From: Chloroflexota bacterium
Lineage (GTDB): Bacteria > Chloroflexota > Dehalococcoidia > UBA2979
Assembly (NCBI GenBank): GCA_003670575.1
Contig: QWRD01000003.1
Span: 61,149-125,148 of the forward strand
Direction: 5' to 3'
DNA: 64,000 bases
Below the pieces are notes generated by a model. It did not search any database. It was not told the DNA's origin and saw only the letters and a list, made by a program, of their open reading frames with translations. Of this stretch, positions 62,901-64,000 are shown piece by piece (the first letter of the stretch is position 1; the number at the start of each line of letters is the position of its first letter). The position numbers and the translations under genes are program-made.

Positions 62901-63377
62901 GTGCCGACCAAGAAGACTGAGCCACCGGGCCAAACCGTCGCCCTGAACCGTCGCGCTCGGTACGAGTACGATGTGCTGCAGGAGCACGAGGCCGGCATCT
63001 CCCTCCTGGGTGCCGAGATCAAATCGATCCGCCTCGGACACGCGAATATCGCCGAGGGCTACGCGCGTTACCAGGACGGCGAGCTTTGGCTGTACAATGT
63101 GCACATCGCCCCGTACCTCCCGGCGCGTGAGAACGCACCGCCGCTCAGACAGCGGCGGCTGTTGATGCATCGTCGGGAGATCGAGCGGATCGCGGAGATG
63201 CTGCGGGAGCAGCCTCGGACGACACTGGTGCCACTGCGGCTCTATCTGCATGACGGGATAGCCAAAGTGGAGCTCGGCGTGGTTCGTGGTCGCCACTCGT
63301 ACGATAAGCGTCAGGCGATCGCCACCCGTGAGGCGGGTCGGACGATGCAGCGAGCGCTACGGCATGCTCAGCGCTGA
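62901..63377 (+). CDS. smpB: SsrA-binding protein SmpB
   Basis: SmpB binds tmRNA and brings it to stalled ribosomes. The 158-residue protein has the NRRARYEYDVLQEHEAGI start, GAEIKSIRLGHANI, the HIAPY segment, and the basic C-terminal tail with VRGRHSYDKRQAI. The GTG at 62901 is chosen because it gives the usual length; an ATG at 62838 would add 21 residues unlike the family. Only 38 bases separate it from ssrA, so the pair is linked. Confidence 0.95.
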   Translation: MPTKKTEPPGQTVALNRRARYEYDVLQEHEAGISLLGAEIKSIRLGHANIAEGYARYQDGELWLYNVHIAPYLPARENAPPLRQRRLLMHRREIERIAEMLREQPRTTLVPLRLYLHDGIAKVELGVVRGRHSYDKRQAIATREAGRTMQRALRHAQR

Positions 63378-63415
63378 GAGGCGTCGGAGCGGTCGATGGG
63401 TTCGCACCAACACGT

Positions 63416-63765
63416 GGGGACGACAGGAATCGACAGGGGCTGACGGACACGGATTGCGGGCCGAGGCGCCATCACCCTCGTTAATCAGGTGGCAAAAGGT
63501 AACTGGCGACACTCAACTCGCCCTCGCTGCCTAGGTAGCGACGTTTCAGCCGGCCTCACCCTGACGGGCCGGATTGAAGCGACGATTAGTCAGGGCGCTC
63601 TGCTCGGGCGCGCCGCAGGCGCGAGCGGCTAAGACTTCTGCTGCTGGCCGGTCGACCTCTCGTCAGTGGAGAGCGACCGGTGAGATCAACCACTGGCTAC
63701 GCCCGTAGCAGATACGTGACGAAGGTTCGCTGGACGGGGAGTTCAATTCTCCCCCGTCTCCACCA
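63416..63765 (+). ncRNA. ssrA: Transfer-messenger RNA (tmRNA)
   Basis: tmRNA frees stalled ribosomes and adds a degradation tag. The 5' GGGGACG pairs with the 3' CGTCTCC of the acceptor stem (one G-U), the CCA end is encoded, and the T-arm GAGTTCAATTCTC is intact. The tag frame ends QLALAA then TAG at 63532-63534, a typical LALAA terminus. The resume codon is unclear: the expected GCA at 63492 is one base out of frame with the tag. The integrase C-terminus after it is a standard sign of an element inserted at the 3' end. Confidence 0.95.
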
Positions 63766-63811
63766 AGAATTCCTTGCGGTTACTGGGTTTTATGCTAGCC
63801 CAGAGCCGCGA

Positions 63812-63835
63812 TGTAGCATCCGGTGTAGCATCCGG
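63812..63835. repeat. Tandem 12-bp direct repeat beside ssrA
   Basis: TGTAGCATCCGG occurs twice in tandem (63812-63823 and 63824-63835), between ssrA and the integrase stop. Direct repeats beside an attachment site can be integrase arm-binding sites, but function here is only a guess. Confidence 0.5.
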
Positions 63836-63837
63836 CC

Positions 63838-64000
63838 TCACGCCCCCGCGAAAATGCGATCCATCGCATCGGCTGCGGCATCCTGCATCGTCGGGAGCAC
63901 GTGTGAGTAGATACGGAGCGTGGTCGCGATGTCCGAGTGCCCCAGCATCTCGGAGACCGCTTTTACCGGTACTCCCTCGATCATCAGCAGCGTTGCCGCA
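63838..64000 (-). CDS. Tyrosine recombinase/integrase, C-terminal part
   Basis: Only the last 54 residues lie in the window; the gene continues past the edge. They show the integrase catalytic box LGHSDIATTLRIYSHV with the conserved His and the nucleophilic Tyr (IYSHV), then a short tail ending in RIFAGA. The gene points toward ssrA, as integrases of elements inserted at tmRNA 3' ends usually do. It marks the edge of an island or phage to the right. Confidence 0.88.
   Translation of the reverse strand, partial: AATLLMIEGVPVKAVSEMLGHSDIATTLRIYSHVLPTMQDAAADAMDRIFAGA

Noticed and set aside
63286..63534. An 82-codon plus-strand frame ending in QLALAA
   Set aside because: It runs through the end of smpB into tmRNA; only the final codons are the true tag frame.

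Overview
The window is GC-rich bacterial DNA with tightly packed genes, many overlapping by one to four bases. It is best explained as chromosomal sequence from a Chloroflexota bacterium, perhaps from or near Dehalococcoidia. This rests on the gene mix: a type 4 uracil-DNA glycosylase beside RNase J, an archaeal-type phosphoglycerate mutase, HisZ, DapL, KorAB, CoxM/CoxS subunits and a tmRNA tag ending in LALAA. No 16S rRNA gene is present, so the placement is an inference.

Layout. Bases 1-786 hold the 3' part of a frameshifted diguanylate cyclase gene, followed by uvrB. From 12830 down to 3284 a long minus-strand array runs DUF177-rpmF-fabD-fabG-nusB-acpP-tatA-tatC-udg-rnj-ftsK, covering fatty-acid synthesis, translation, Tat export, DNA repair, RNA decay and chromosome segregation. 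Bases 12875-20633 are more mixed: a large serine recombinase homologue that lacks its catalytic residues, an MFS exporter, RNase P RNA, a flavin-binding protein, a MurE-like ligase coupled to a class III aminotransferase, a candidate micro-ORF transcription unit and a lipoprotein. After birA, a histidine operon (hisZ-hisG-hisD-hisC-hisB-hisN) spans 21885-29447 and includes two genes with no known histidine role. Its HisG is a fusion of two HisG modules.

A minus-strand purine cluster (guaA, purD, purB, purC, purS and two unknown small genes) occupies 30269-36812. From 36920 to 49779 plus-strand genes encode tsaC, a penicillin-acylase-like hydrolase, a polyprenyl diphosphate synthase, pgk-apgM-tpiA of lower glycolysis, miaA, the lysine/DAP genes dapF and dapL, and hflX. 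Bases 49819-53625 hold a beta-lactamase-fold hydrolase, a THUMP-like methyltransferase and two unknown genes. A redox region follows: coxM-coxS without an adjacent coxL, a MoaD-like protein, a PTPS-family enzyme with Glu at the usual Cys site, korAB, a stand-alone RAM-domain protein and a peroxiredoxin. The window ends with a small zinc-ribbon gene under a CsoR-like operator, a C-terminal processing protease, smpB, ssrA (tmRNA) and the C-terminus of a tyrosine integrase, marking the edge of an element inserted at ssrA.

Most of the window is housekeeping. The most unusual points are the tandem HisG, the catalytically degenerate recombinase, the CsoR-like operator inside a near-consensus promoter, the isolated micro-ORF unit, the tmRNA tag whose frame is one base off a normal GCA resume codon, and the hflX gene with no standard start codon in the expected place.
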